NCBI RefSeq assembly: GCF_004349055.1
Contig: NZ_SMKX01000028.1
Coordinates: forward strand, 1 to 64,000
DNA from: Kribbella antibiotica
GTDB taxonomy: Bacteria > Actinomycetota > Actinomycetes > Propionibacteriales > Kribbellaceae
DNA: 64,000 nucleotides
Reading direction: 5' to 3'
How positions within the stretch are numbered: position 1 is the stretch's first letter; every line of letters begins with the position of its first letter. Position numbers and translations under genes: made by a program. The notes beneath the pieces were generated by a model that was not told where the DNA came from, searched no databases, and saw nothing but the letters and a program-made list of their open reading frames with translations. Below are positions 1 to 15,273 of the stretch, piece after piece.

Positions 1-1
1 G

Positions 2-469
2 GATGGGGCGGCGTTTGTCGAGTGGGTTCGGCCGCATGTTCCGGCGATGGCTCGGTTGGCGGGGCGGTTGGGCTTGGGGGCCGACCGGGACGACATTGTG
101 CAGGAGACGTTGGCTCGGGCTTGGGCCAAGCGGAGCCAGTACGACGGGGAGCGGGGGACTGCTTCGGCGTGGTTGCTGGCGATTACGGCGGACCAGGCGC
201 GGAAGGCGGCCAAGCGGTTCCGGTCGGCCGAGGTGCTTGAGGAGTATGACGGGCCGGGGGTGCGGCCGGATGTCGAGGGGCGGATCGATGTCGGGCAGGC
301 GCTGGTGGAGTTGCCGGCGCGGCAGCGGCTGGCGGTCGACTGTTTTTACTTCGCGGATCTGTCGGTTGCCGACACGGCCGCGGTCATGGGGTGTTCCGAG
401 GGCACCGTGAAGTCCACGTTGTCCGATGCGCGGGCTCGCTTGCGCACGTTGTTGGAGGTCAAGGAATGA
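2..469 (+). CDS. ECF-type RNA polymerase sigma factor (5' partial)
   Basis: The frame is open from base 2, so the N-terminus lies off the left edge and about 155 residues are visible. A region-2-like segment (LGLGADRDDIVQETLARAWA) is followed by a linker and a region-4 helix-turn-helix: LPARQRLAVDCFYFADLSV, then TAAVMGCSEGTVKSTLSDAR. This is the layout of small extracytoplasmic-function sigma factors, which direct RNA polymerase to a small regulon once an anti-sigma factor lets go. The stop TGA overlaps the next start in an ATGA, so the two genes are translationally coupled. The ATG at 47 is internal. Family is sure; regulon unknown. Confidence 0.88.
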   Translation, partial: DGAAFVEWVRPHVPAMARLAGRLGLGADRDDIVQETLARAWAKRSQYDGERGTASAWLLAITADQARKAAKRFRSAEVLEEYDGPGVRPDVEGRIDVGQALVELPARQRLAVDCFYFADLSVADTAAVMGCSEGTVKSTLSDARARLRTLLEVKE

Positions 470-1548
470 ATCCGATCGACGAGGTCGACGAACTGTTGAT
501 GCAGACCGGTGCGCAGTGGCGTGCCGAGCAGCCGTCGGCACCTGAGCCGGACCTGGAGCGGATCACTCGACAGGAGCGCCGGCCCAAGCGCTGGGTGCCG
601 GCGCTGGCGGCGGCGAGCGTGGTCGCGGTGGCAGCGGTGACGCTCACTGTGCTGCCCGACACCGGCGGCGCACCCGCGGCGACGCCTCCGGCGGCCCCGG
701 TCACGCTTCCCGCAGCAGGCCCGCAGATCGTCGAGTCGGTTGCTGTCGGCAACGAGCAGGCCGGCTCGAGCGATGCACTGCTGGTCCGCGATGGCGCCAA
801 GGTGCGCGTGAGCGGCCAGGTCATCGCAGCACCGAACACCGCTCCGGTCTTCTGCCCGTCGCGCCCGGTTCCGACGATCGGCTACCTCCCGGGCAAAGCG
901 CCGGCTCCCTCCTGCCCCGAAGGACTGAAGGTCACGCTCAAAGGCGTCAACGTCAGCCTTTTGACCGACCTCGAAACCGTGCAGGGCGTCCAGACCGGCC
1001 GGGCCACGCTCACCGGGATCTGGACCGCGCGCACCATCGCCGTACAGGAGCAGACCGCGCCGACGCCGGATCGCGACATCGCGACCCCGCCGCTTTCGTG
1101 CCCGCCGCCCACAGGCGGTTGGCTGGCGAAGCCGAGCAACGTGGAGGATCCGAAGGTCGCGCAGTTCCTCGATCAGCACCGCGACCAGGCGTTCGGCCCC
1201 ACGATCTACCACCCGTACGGCGAGGGCCGCACCAAGCCCGTCGTGGTCTTCGTAGGCGTGGCACGCGGTGATCGCGCGGCGTTCCGCAAGTCGTTCGAAG
1301 AGGTCTACTCGGGGAACCTGTGTGTCGCCCCGGTCCGGTTGAGCCGGCAGGATGCCGACCAGCTGTCGACCAAGGTGGCCGGTCTGATGAACCGCAACGA
1401 CCTCGGCATCACCACGTCGTACACGCAGATGGACGGCGCGAGCGAGAACGTCCGGCTGCTGGTCTACACGGAGTCGGTCAAGGACGCGCTGACCCCGATC
1501 GGTCTCGACAAGCTGCGCATCGAGCCTGCGGTCGTGCCTGTCAACTAA
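466..1548 (+). CDS. Single-pass membrane protein, probable anti-sigma partner
   Basis: The protein has 360 residues. The chosen ATG overlaps the sigma stop by 4 bases and is preceded by AAGGA; the upstream in-frame GTG at 391 would run through the sigma gene. A cytoplasmic N-terminus of about 45 residues rich in acidic and arginine positions is followed by one membrane helix (PALAAASVVAVAAVTLTVLP, about residues 45-65), an Ala/Pro linker and a large extracytoplasmic domain of about 270 residues with several cysteines. I see no classic zinc-binding HxxxCxxC motif. Position, coupling and topology suggest an anti-sigma factor or sigma-associated sensor; this is inference. The outer domain resembles nothing I recognise. 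Confidence 0.7.
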   Translation: MNPIDEVDELLMQTGAQWRAEQPSAPEPDLERITRQERRPKRWVPALAAASVVAVAAVTLTVLPDTGGAPAATPPAAPVTLPAAGPQIVESVAVGNEQAGSSDALLVRDGAKVRVSGQVIAAPNTAPVFCPSRPVPTIGYLPGKAPAPSCPEGLKVTLKGVNVSLLTDLETVQGVQTGRATLTGIWTARTIAVQEQTAPTPDRDIATPPLSCPPPTGGWLAKPSNVEDPKVAQFLDQHRDQAFGPTIYHPYGEGRTKPVVVFVGVARGDRAAFRKSFEEVYSGNLCVAPVRLSRQDADQLSTKVAGLMNRNDLGITTSYTQMDGASENVRLLVYTESVKDALTPIGLDKLRIEPAVVPVN

Positions 1549-1605
1549 GGCAAGTGCTCTTCGAGCTGGATCGAAACACCGGACGGACCTGTCGTTGCCG
1601 TGCCA

Positions 1606-1625
1606 TCGTGTCCGCATCGACACGA
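1606..1625. promoter_or_regulatory. Candidate operator upstream of the GH43 gene
   Basis: TCGTGTC-N6-GACACGA is a perfect 7-bp inverted repeat ending 19 bp before the ATG of the GH43 gene. Size and symmetry suit a dimeric repressor site, but no candidate regulator other than the sigma pair is in view. Confidence 0.3.
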
Positions 1626-1644
1626 CGGGCGAGGTGGGTGACGT

Positions 1645-3158
1645 ATGGCCAGAGTGCTGTCCGGACTTGTAGTAGGCGCGTCGCTGGTGCTCTCGGCATT
1701 CCTGCCGATCACCAGCGATGCGGCCCCTGTTCCTAGGGAACAACAAGCAGCCAAACAACAAGCCGAGGTCCTCCCGGCCCGCCCGAACACTGTCCGCAAC
1801 CCGATCCGCGAGAATGCCGCTGACCCCTGGATAGTGTTTGCCGAAGGCAACTACCACCTGCTCTACACGCACGGCGACATCCTCGTCGGCGTCTCGGCAC
1901 CCTCGGTCGCCGGTCTCGCGGCCGCGCCCCAGCAGACGCTCTGGCGACCGCCGGCCGGCGAGGCGTGCTGCAACCTCTGGGCGCCGGAGATCCACCAGTT
2001 CGACGGCAAGTGGTACCTCTACTACACCGCCGACAACGGCACCGACTCCCAGCACCGGATGTTCGTCCTCGAGGCCGACCATCCGATGGGCCCGTACACC
2101 TTCAAGGCCAAACTCGACACCGGCAACTTCCACTCCATCGACGGCAGCGTCATGAAGCTCCCCGACGGCCGCCTGTTCCATCTCTGGTCGAGCGGTCGCG
2201 CCAACGGCCAGAATCTGTACGTCGCCCCGATGAGCAACCCGTGGACGATCAGCGGCCCACCGGCCCTGCTCGCCACGCCGGACCAGCCCTGGGAGCAGAA
2301 CGGCCGCAAGGTCACCGAAGGCCCGGTCTCGCTGATCCACAACGGCAAGGTCTACATCTACTACTCCGCCAGTGCGTGTGAGTCGCCCGACTACTCGCTC
2401 GGCGCGCTGGAACTCACCGGCACCGACGTCCTCAACCAGTCCTCGTGGACCAAGTCCAGTGGTCCGGTCTTCAAGCGCAACGACGCGGCCTGGGCCTTCG
2501 GCACCGGCCATCACGGCTTCTTCACCTCGCCCGACGGCAAGGAGACCTGGATCGTCTACCACGGCGTCACCAGCACGAACGGGACGCCGGCCGGCAGTTG
2601 CAGCGCGGGTCGCTCCGTCCGCATCGGCAAGGTCTCGTACGACGCCGCCGGCAAGCCGCAACTCGGCGTACCGAAGGCTTCGTGGGAGTCGGTCACCTTG
2701 CCAGGTGGTGATCCTGGAGCCGAAATCGTGGCTGCTGGCACCTATAAGTTGTCACCGAAGAACAACCCGGACAACCTGCTCGAAGTCGCCAGCTGCTCGA
2801 CCGCCGATGCCGCGAACGTGCAGGTCTGGACCGCGAACGGCGGGACCTGTCAGCAGTGGAAGCTCACCTACAACGGTGACGGTTCGTACAAGTTGCTCGC
2901 GGCCCATAGCGGGAAGGCGCTCGATGTGGCGAGCTGCTCACCCGCCAACCACGCCGACGTGATCCAGTGGCCGTACTGGGGTGGTGACTGCCAGGAGTGG
3001 TATCTCGATGCCCTCGGCAACGGGTACTACAAGGTGACCTCGAAGGTCGGCGGCAAGTCGCTGGACGTCGACGCCTGCTCAACCACGCCCGGCGCCGATG
3101 TCCGGGTCTGGCCTTACTGGCAGGGCGCCTGCCAGCAATGGAAGCTGGAGAAGGTCGC

Positions 3159-3162
<4 letters not shown>
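1645..3162 (+). CDS. Secreted GH43 arabinanase-like glycosidase with ricin-B lectin domain
   Basis: The protein has 505 residues. An N-terminal signal peptide ends near AAP (residues 1-28). The five-bladed propeller domain (about 50-340) carries the GH43 triad: base D60 in AADPWI, pKa-tuning D166 in SIDGS and acid E225 in VTEGP, plus GHHGFF near the end. A ricin-B/CBM13 trefoil (about 365-505) follows, with three QxW-type repeats (CQQWKL, CQEWYL, CQQWKL) and paired cysteines. GH43 enzymes release L-arabinose or xylose from arabinan and xylan outside the cell, and the lectin would hold the enzyme on polysaccharide. The stop overlaps the next start (ATGA), so it is co-translated with the following secreted protein. 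Exact substrate cannot be read from sequence. Confidence 0.9.
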
Positions 3163-9516
<6,354 letters not shown>

Positions 9517-9633
9517 AAGTCAAGAGGGTAGCCGCTCTGTCCGTGCGGGCCGGCCTGGCTCACACACCATGGTGTGACGAGGGGGACACGGACAGATGCG
9601 ACCCGACGTTCCGCAGTGCGGCACAATGGCCGG

Positions 9634-10386
9634 GTGCCTCCTCGCACTCTCGCGGTTGCGAACCAGAAAGGCGGCGTGGCCAAAACGACCACTGTCGCCA
9701 CACTCGGTGCTGCCCTCGCCGAGCTCGGCCAGCGAGTGTTGCTCGTCGACATCGATCCGCAGGCGTGCCTGACCTTCTCGGTCGGTGTCGACCCCGAGGA
9801 CCTGGACAAATCGATCCACCACGTCCTGCTCGGCGGAGTGCAGGCGCGCGATGTGCTGATCGAGTTCGAGGAGGGGCCGGATCTGCTGCCCGCGACGATC
9901 GAGCTCGCCACCGCCGAGGTGCAGTTGGCGCGCGAGAGCGGCCCGGAGCAGGTGCTGCGCACCGCCTTGCGATCCGTTCGTTCGTCGTACGACTGGATCA
10001 TCGTCGACTGCCCACCGACGCTCGGGTTGCTGACGGTGAACGGGTTGTCGGCGGCATCCGAGGTACTGATTCCCTTGCAGTGCGAGACATTGGCACATCG
10101 TGGCGTTGGGCAACTACTTGACACCGTGCACGACGTGCAGCAGCTGACGAACCCGGGCCTGCAGGTACTGGGCGTGCTGCCGACGCTGTACGACGGCCGG
10201 ACGACGCATGCTCGCGCTGTCCTCGAGACGATCGCCGAGACGTATTCGCTGACCGTGCTCGCCCCGGCGATCCCGAAGTCGATCCGGTTCGCCGAGGCGC
10301 CCGCGGTCGGCGAGACGATCCTCACCACCTCGCCAACCTCAGCCGGTGCCAAGGCCTACCGCGCGCTCGCGGCCGCCTTGCTCTAG
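9634..10386 (+). CDS. ParA/Soj-family ATPase (orphan)
   Basis: The protein has 250 residues from the GTG at 9634; upstream codons to 9574 show no family similarity. The deviant Walker A box QKGGVAKTTT gives signature lysine K12 and catalytic K17. Walker A' (VLLVDIDPQACLTFSVG) and Walker B (WIIVDCPPTLGLLTVN) follow. ParA ATPases dimerise on DNA with ATP and position chromosomes or large complexes. No ParB or parS-like partner is adjacent, so this is not the chromosome-segregation pair; it matches the position of the Soj-like Rv3213c of M. tuberculosis next to rhlE. CACAAT (9623-9628) ends 5 nt before the GTG and could be the -10 of a leaderless transcript (weak). Confidence 0.9.
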   Translation: MPPRTLAVANQKGGVAKTTTVATLGAALAELGQRVLLVDIDPQACLTFSVGVDPEDLDKSIHHVLLGGVQARDVLIEFEEGPDLLPATIELATAEVQLARESGPEQVLRTALRSVRSSYDWIIVDCPPTLGLLTVNGLSAASEVLIPLQCETLAHRGVGQLLDTVHDVQQLTNPGLQVLGVLPTLYDGRTTHARAVLETIAETYSLTVLAPAIPKSIRFAEAPAVGETILTTSPTSAGAKAYRALAAALL

Positions 10387-11294
10387 GCGGGACCGCTTTC
10401 GGCCGGCGCTGCCGGAGTTGCCGTCCGACGCAGGCGGCGACGGTACCGCCAGACCGGTACGGCGATCAGTGCGATCAGGACCGCGAACGGGAGAACTGCG
10501 CCGAGCGCGGTCGCGAGCGCGGAGAACGTGGCGGTGAAGGCATGCCAGCCACCCTTGAGGCCGCCGACGAAGCCGCGGTCCGGGGCGGTGACGACCGGCG
10601 GGGTGTCTTTGCTGGTCAGCGTCAGGTTCAGGGTCGCCAGCTCGGTCTGGAGAGCGAGGTTCTTCTGCTTGGCGAGCAGCGACTCGAGATCCGCCTCGCG
10701 ACGGGTCAGCTCCGACTCGACCGAGACGATCTCACCGATCGTGTTCGCTTTGGCGAGGAGTGCGCGCATGCGGTCGAGACTCGCCCGCTGCGTGCGGATC
10801 CTGCTGTCCACATCGACGACCTGCTCGGTGACGTCGGTCGACTCCTGGTGAATCTGCAGCCGCTTCCCGAGCTTCGACAAGACGTCGATAGCTGCGTCGT
10901 ACGACGTACTGGGCACCTTCAGCACGAGATTCGCCGAACTGATGTTGCCGTGGGCGTCGTCGCCGGTGTTCTCCGAGGCGACCTGGCCCTTGAGGCCGAT
11001 GATCGCCGTGATGGCCTCTTGCCGCTTCGCGTTGACGTCGTCGGCTTCGACGGTGAGCGATCCGGTCCTGATGATCGCGCGCGTCACCGTCGGTTGATCT
11101 GCGACCGGAGCCTTCGGCTGGCCGCTGGCCGCCTTGCCCCCGCTGTCGCTGGCGACGCCTTCCGGCTTCGCCGCCGCGCCGACGCTCGAAGCGTCCCGCG
11201 CGGAGCTACTTTCGGGGTTGCTCGCCCCGCAACCGGCCAGCAGCACCAGTCCTACGGCGGCGAGCACCGCCATCCCACCCTTGCGCCCCATCAC
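10383..11294 (-). CDS. DUF4349 lipoprotein
   Basis: The protein has 303 residues. Signal peptide and lipobox VLLAGC (Cys about 22) predict a lipid-anchored exported protein. A Ser/Ala/Gly-rich linker leads to the DUF4349 domain starting RAIIRTGSLTVEADDVN, which includes a coiled-coil stretch (SRIRTQRASLDRM through LLAKQKNLALQTEL). A C-terminal membrane helix AVLIALIAVPVW is followed by RYRRRLRR, so both ends would be at the membrane. Function of DUF4349 is unknown; envelope roles are suspected. The stop overlaps the ParA stop by 4 bp tail-to-tail. Confidence 0.85.
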   Translation of the reverse strand: MMGRKGGMAVLAAVGLVLLAGCGASNPESSSARDASSVGAAAKPEGVASDSGGKAASGQPKAPVADQPTVTRAIIRTGSLTVEADDVNAKRQEAITAIIGLKGQVASENTGDDAHGNISSANLVLKVPSTSYDAAIDVLSKLGKRLQIHQESTDVTEQVVDVDSRIRTQRASLDRMRALLAKANTIGEIVSVESELTRREADLESLLAKQKNLALQTELATLNLTLTSKDTPPVVTAPDRGFVGGLKGGWHAFTATFSALATALGAVLPFAVLIALIAVPVWRYRRRLRRTATPAAPAESGPA

Positions 11295-11371
11295 CCAGCC
11301 CCTCTCTTGTGGTTACGTCGCAAGGACGCTCCACGAGGGGCTGGGTGTTGCAGCGCGAAATTACAGCTTGG

Positions 11372-14293
11372 TCACTTCCGAGCGGTCTTCTTCGCCGGTG
11401 CCTTCTTGGCCACCGACTTCTTTGCCACGCTCTTGGTGGTCACCGCCTTCTTGGCCGGTGCCTTCTTCGCCGTGCTCTTCACCGCAACCGTCTTCTTCGC
11501 GGGTGCGGTGGCCTTCACAGCAGTCTTCTTGGCCGGCGCCTTCTTGGTCGCGACCGCCTTGACGGGTGCAGCCTTCTTGGTCGCAACGGGTTTCGCAGGT
11601 GCCTTCTTGGCCGGAGCCGCCTTCTTGACGACCGCAGCCTTCTTGGCAGCGGCCTTCACGGGCGCCGCCTTCTTGGCCGGAGCGACCTTCTTGGCAGCGG
11701 CCTTCACCGGTGCAGCCTTCTTGGCCGGCGCCGCGCTCTTGACTGCGGTCGCCTTCTTGGCGGGCGCAACCTTCTTCGCGGGAGCCTTCTTGGCCGGAGC
11801 CGCCGCAACCTTCTTCGCGGTGGTCTTCTTGGCCGGTACGGCGGTGACCTTCTTGGCTGCGGTCTTCTTGACCGGTGCTGCCTTTTTGGCCGGTGCCGGT
11901 GCGGCCGCAACCTTCTTGGCGGGTGCTGCCTTCTTGGCGGGTGCCGAGCTGGCCGCGACCTTCTTGGCCGGAGCCTTCTTGGTCGGCGCCGCCGTGACCT
12001 TCTTGGCTGCGGTCTTCTTGACCGGTGCTGCCTTCTTGGCCGGTGCCGGTGCGGCCGCAACCTTCTTGGCAGCGACCTTCTTGGCGGGTGCTGCCTTCTT
12101 GGCCGGAGCCGCGCTGACCGCAACCTTCTTCGCAGCGGTCTTCTTGGCCGGAGCCTGCTTCACCGGAGCCGGTGCCGCGGCGACCTTCTTGGCAGCGGTC
12201 TTCTTGACCGGCGCAGCCTTTTTGGCCGGAGCCGCCGCGACCGCAACCTTCTTGGCCGGTGCAGTCTTCTTCGCCGGAGCCTGAGCAACCGCCGTCTTCT
12301 TGGCGGGAGCCTTCTGCACCGGAGCCTCGACAGCAGCCGTCTTCTTGGCCGGAGCCTTCTTGACGGGCGCCTGCTTGGCTGCAGCCTGCTTAGCCGGAGC
12401 CTGCTTGGCCGGTGCCTCGGCAACGGCCGCCTTCTTGGCGGGTGCCTCGACAACCGGTGCCTGCTTCGCGGGAGCCTCGACGACCGGGGCCGGAGCTGCA
12501 GCCTCGTTCACCGGAGCAACCGCGTTCTCGTTGGACGAGCGGCGGTTGCGGTTGCGGCTACGACGCGACGGACGGTCGCCGGCATCGTGCTCAGCAGCCG
12601 GAGCAGCCTCGACCGGCGCAGCCTGAACCGGAGCCGCCGCAACAGCAGCCGCGGTCTCAACCACGGCAGCCGGCTCAGACGAATCGCCCGCAGCAGCCGC
12701 GAAGATCGGCGTACCGGTCTGTGCGTTTGTCTCGACCGGAGCGTCCGAACGACGGTTGCGCTTGCGATTGCGCTTGCGGGGTTTGCGCTCACGCGGCGCC
12801 TCGGCACCATCACCAACGACGCCATTGCTAGCGGCAGTGACAGCAGCGGGAGCCGACTCGGCCAGCTGCGGCTGAGTCAGTGTGGTGACGTCCGCGCCTT
12901 CCTCGAGCGGCTGACCCGAACGGGTGCGCTTGCGCGTCCGGTTCCGGTTCTTCTTGCGACCGGCCGACTCGCCGCTCTCGTCGCGGCGGCCCTCGGGACG
13001 GCCCTCGGGACGACTGTCGCGGCGACCCTCCGGACGACCCTCGGCACGGTGCCGCGCCGGGCGCTCCTCGCGGGGCTCGGCCGGCTTGATCCGGCCCTTG
13101 GCCTCGCTCGGGATTCCCATGTCGTGGTAGAGCTCGGGCGACGTGGAGTAGATCTCCTGCGGGTCCTCGTACGGAAGGTCGAGGGCCTTGTTGATCGTCT
13201 TCCAGCGAACGATGTCCGCCCAGTCGACGAAGGTGACCGCGATCCCGCTCGCCCCGGCGCGGCCGGTGCGGCCGATCCGGTGCACGTAGGCCTTCTCGTC
13301 CTCGGGGCAGGTGTTGTTGATGACGTGCGTGACGCCCTCGACATCGATCCCGCGGGCCGCGACGTCGGTGCACACCAGTACGTCGACCTTGTCGCCCCGG
13401 AACCGGGTCAGCGCCCGCTCGCGGGCGACCTGGTTCAGGTCACCGTGGATCGCGGCGGCCTTGAAGCCGCGCTCGACCAGGTCATCGGTGAGCCGGCCTG
13501 CCTCGCGCTTGGTCCGGCAGAAGATCATCACCCGGCCGCGGTCGTCGGCCTGCAGGATCCGGGACACGACCTCGGGCTTGTCGAGGTCGTGGGCGCGGTA
13601 GACGAACTGTGCGGTGGCCGGAACCATCTGCGAGTCGTCACCGGACTCGGCGCGGATGTTCAGCGGGTGCCGCATGTGCGTGCGCGCCAACGTGATGACG
13701 GCCGACGGCATCGTTGCCGAGAACAACATTGTCTGCCGGAACTCAGGCGTCTTGCGCAGAATGCGTTCGACGTCGGGCAGGAAGCCCAGGTCGAGCATCT
13801 CGTCGGCCTCGTCGAGGACCAGAACCTTGACGTGGCTGAGGTCCAGCACACCGCGGTTGGCCAGGTCCAGCAGGCGTCCCGGGGTCCCGACGACGACGTC
13901 GACGCCGGTCTTCAGGGCGTCCAGCTGGGGCTCGTAGGCCACGCCGCCGTAGATGGTCAGGATCCGCACGGAGCGGACAGTGGAAGCCGTCACCAGGTCC
14001 TTGGCGACCTGAATGGTCAGCTCACGGGTGGGGGTGACGACCAGGGCCTGGGGCTTACCAGGGGCAGCGAGCTGGTTGTAGTCGGCTTCACCGGGGGAGA
14101 TCGTCCGCTGCAGCAACGGAATACCGAAGCCGAGCGTCTTGCCGGTCCCGGTCCGGGCCTGGCCGATCAGGTCGGTGCCCAGCAGGGCTACGGGGAGCGT
14201 CATTTCCTGGATCGGGAAGGGCTCCACGATGTTGACGCGGTCGAGCGCGTCGCAGATCTCGGGCAGCACGCCGAGCTCTCGGAAGGTGGTCAG
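11372..14293 (-). CDS. rhlE: DEAD-box RNA helicase with Lys/Ala/Pro-rich histone-H1-like tail
   Basis: The protein has 973 residues from a proposed CTG start at 14293 (LTTFRELGV), 8 nt after GAGAGG (14307-14302). An in-frame TGA lies six codons upstream and the first conventional codon, GTG at 14269, would cut off the conserved TTFRELG of the Q-motif region. Core: Q motif FPIQ, motif I ARTGTGKT (about 46-53), [13 protein letters not shown] (about 162), [27 protein letters not shown] (about 345). After residue 400 comes an Arg/Glu-rich region ([17 protein letters not shown]), then basic [13 protein letters not shown] patches, and from about 590 to the end nearly pure [13 protein letters not shown]-type repeats. 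The core unwinds RNA during cold stress, ribosome assembly or decay; the tail should bind RNA or DNA. Symbol by analogy with Rv3211. Confidence 0.92.
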   Translation of the reverse strand: MTTFRELGVLPEICDALDRVNIVEPFPIQEMTLPVALLGTDLIGQARTGTGKTLGFGIPLLQRTISPGEADYNQLAAPGKPQALVVTPTRELTIQVAKDLVTASTVRSVRILTIYGGVAYEPQLDALKTGVDVVVGTPGRLLDLANRGVLDLSHVKVLVLDEADEMLDLGFLPDVERILRKTPEFRQTMLFSATMPSAVITLARTHMRHPLNIRAESGDDSQMVPATAQFVYRAHDLDKPEVVSRILQADDRGRVMIFCRTKREAGRLTDDLVERGFKAAAIHGDLNQVARERALTRFRGDKVDVLVCTDVAARGIDVEGVTHVINNTCPEDEKAYVHRIGRTGRAGASGIAVTFVDWADIVRWKTINKALDLPYEDPQEIYSTSPELYHDMGIPSEAKGRIKPAEPREERPARHRAEGRPEGRRDSRPEGRPEGRRDESGESAGRKKNRNRTRKRTRSGQPLEEGADVTTLTQPQLAESAPAAVTAASNGVVGDGAEAPRERKPRKRNRKRNRRSDAPVETNAQTGTPIFAAAAGDSSEPAAVVETAAAVAAAPVQAAPVEAAPAAEHDAGDRPSRRSRNRNRRSSNENAVAPVNEAAAPAPVVEAPAKQAPVVEAPAKKAAVAEAPAKQAPAKQAAAKQAPVKKAPAKKTAAVEAPVQKAPAKKTAVAQAPAKKTAPAKKVAVAAAPAKKAAPVKKTAAKKVAAAPAPVKQAPAKKTAAKKVAVSAAPAKKAAPAKKVAAKKVAAAPAPAKKAAPVKKTAAKKVTAAPTKKAPAKKVAASSAPAKKAAPAKKVAAAPAPAKKAAPVKKTAAKKVTAVPAKKTTAKKVAAAPAKKAPAKKVAPAKKATAVKSAAPAKKAAPVKAAAKKVAPAKKAAPVKAAAKKAAVVKKAAPAKKAPAKPVATKKAAPVKAVATKKAPAKKTAVKATAPAKKTVAVKSTAKKAPAKKAVTTKSVAKKSVAKKAPAKKTARK
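11390..12510. repeat. Low-complexity coding repeat of the helicase tail
   Basis: On the + strand the unit is close to TTCTTGGCCGGTGCxGCC, repeated tens of times with drift and encoding PAKK / AAKK on the other strand. Longer near-identical blocks recur (for example around 11860-11900 and 12010-12050), so the array probably grows and shrinks by slippage or recombination. Confidence 0.85.
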
Positions 14294-14538
14294 GCTGATC
14301 GCCTCTCACATGCTTGAACGGACAGTGGCCGGGCGCCAGAGGCGAATAAAGCCTCGTCAGAAGAGGCGCGGGGACACTGTGCAAGCACCACGCACCAGCG
14401 TGCCCATGTGGGCGCGTCACCGGCGAATCACTGACCAGTGTAACCGCAACCCGCGTCAACGCTGTTTTGTGTGCTTTGCGCCACGCAGTTTTTCCGGCCC
14501 CGTTCAGCCCGGGCCGGATCACGGATAAGGTGCCGGGC

Positions 14539-15219
14539 ATGGAACAGACGGCCTTCGACGATCCCGCCTACCGGGCCGCGGCGGTGGACCTGCTGGGAGT
14601 CCTCGCGTACGGCGAGCTGACCGCCTTCGAGCGGATGGCCGAGGACGCCAAGCTGGCACCGACCCTCAACGACAAGGCGGAGCTCGCCGCACTGGCGACC
14701 ACCGAGTTCGGGCATTTCCAGCAACTGCGTGACCGGCTCGTCGTCCTCGGGGTGGACGCGATGGACGCGATGCAGCCGTTCGTCACCCCGCTGGACGCCT
14801 TCCACGACCACACCGCGCCCTCGGACTGGCTGGAAGGCCTCGTCAAGGCGTACGTCGGGGACGGCCTGGCCAACGACTTCTACCGCGAGATCGCGTCGTT
14901 CGTGGACGCGGAGACCCGGGCCCTGGTGCTCGAGGTGTTCGCCGACTCCGGGCAGGCCGAGTTCATCGTGGAGCGGGTCCGCGCCGCCATCGAGGCGGAC
15001 CCGAAGCTCGGCGGCCGGCTCGCCCTCTGGGGCCGCAGACTGGTCGGCGAAGCCCTCAGTCAGGCGCAGCGAATCGCCGCCGACCGAGACTCACTGGCCG
15101 CCCTGCTGGCCGGCAGCGTCGACCGCCCCGGGCTCGATTTGGCGGCCATTGGCCGGATGTTCACCCGACTGACCGAAGCTCATACGGCAAGGATGACTGC
15201 GCTCGGCCTGCAAGCCTGA
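14539..15219 (+). CDS. MiaE-like ferritin-fold hydroxylase-like protein
   Basis: The protein has 226 residues, starting at ATG 14539 (MEQTAFDDP); the upstream GTG at 14467 adds non-conserved residues. Nearly all helix, with ferritin-type metal-ligand candidates: YGELTAFERMAEDA (helix 1), TTEFGHFQQL (helix 2), and later acidic residues in FYREIASFVDAETRA. Actinobacterial proteins of this type are annotated as ferritin-like or tRNA-(ms2io6A)-hydroxylase-like; the enzymatic role is unproven. Divergent from the helicase, as with Rv3210c/Rv3211. Confidence 0.8.
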   Translation: MEQTAFDDPAYRAAAVDLLGVLAYGELTAFERMAEDAKLAPTLNDKAELAALATTEFGHFQQLRDRLVVLGVDAMDAMQPFVTPLDAFHDHTAPSDWLEGLVKAYVGDGLANDFYREIASFVDAETRALVLEVFADSGQAEFIVERVRAAIEADPKLGGRLALWGRRLVGEALSQAQRIAADRDSLAALLAGSVDRPGLDLAAIGRMFTRLTEAHTARMTALGLQA

Positions 15220-15273
15220 TTGGATGGCTTGCGTTCGCTGTTGACGGGGGTCGACGCCGGAGAGCCTGCCTGC

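Noticed and set aside
346-2661. 771-codon open frame on the minus strand
   Set aside because: It mirrors the anti-sigma and GH43 genes, is Arg/Asp/Val-rich without any motif, and spans two well-supported genes and their gap.
9634-10386. Chromosome partition locus parAB
   Set aside because: No ParB gene or parS-like palindrome nearby; the neighbour genes match the orphan Soj-like context.
11390-12510. CRISPR-like array
   Set aside because: Units are contiguous, vary gradually and code for PAKK repeats in the helicase frame; there are no unique spacers or cas genes.
11309-14317. 1002-codon plus-strand frame opposite the helicase
   Set aside because: It exists because the KKAAP repeat leaves its complement free of stops; composition is Leu/Gly/Arg low complexity and its right half mirrors helicase motifs.
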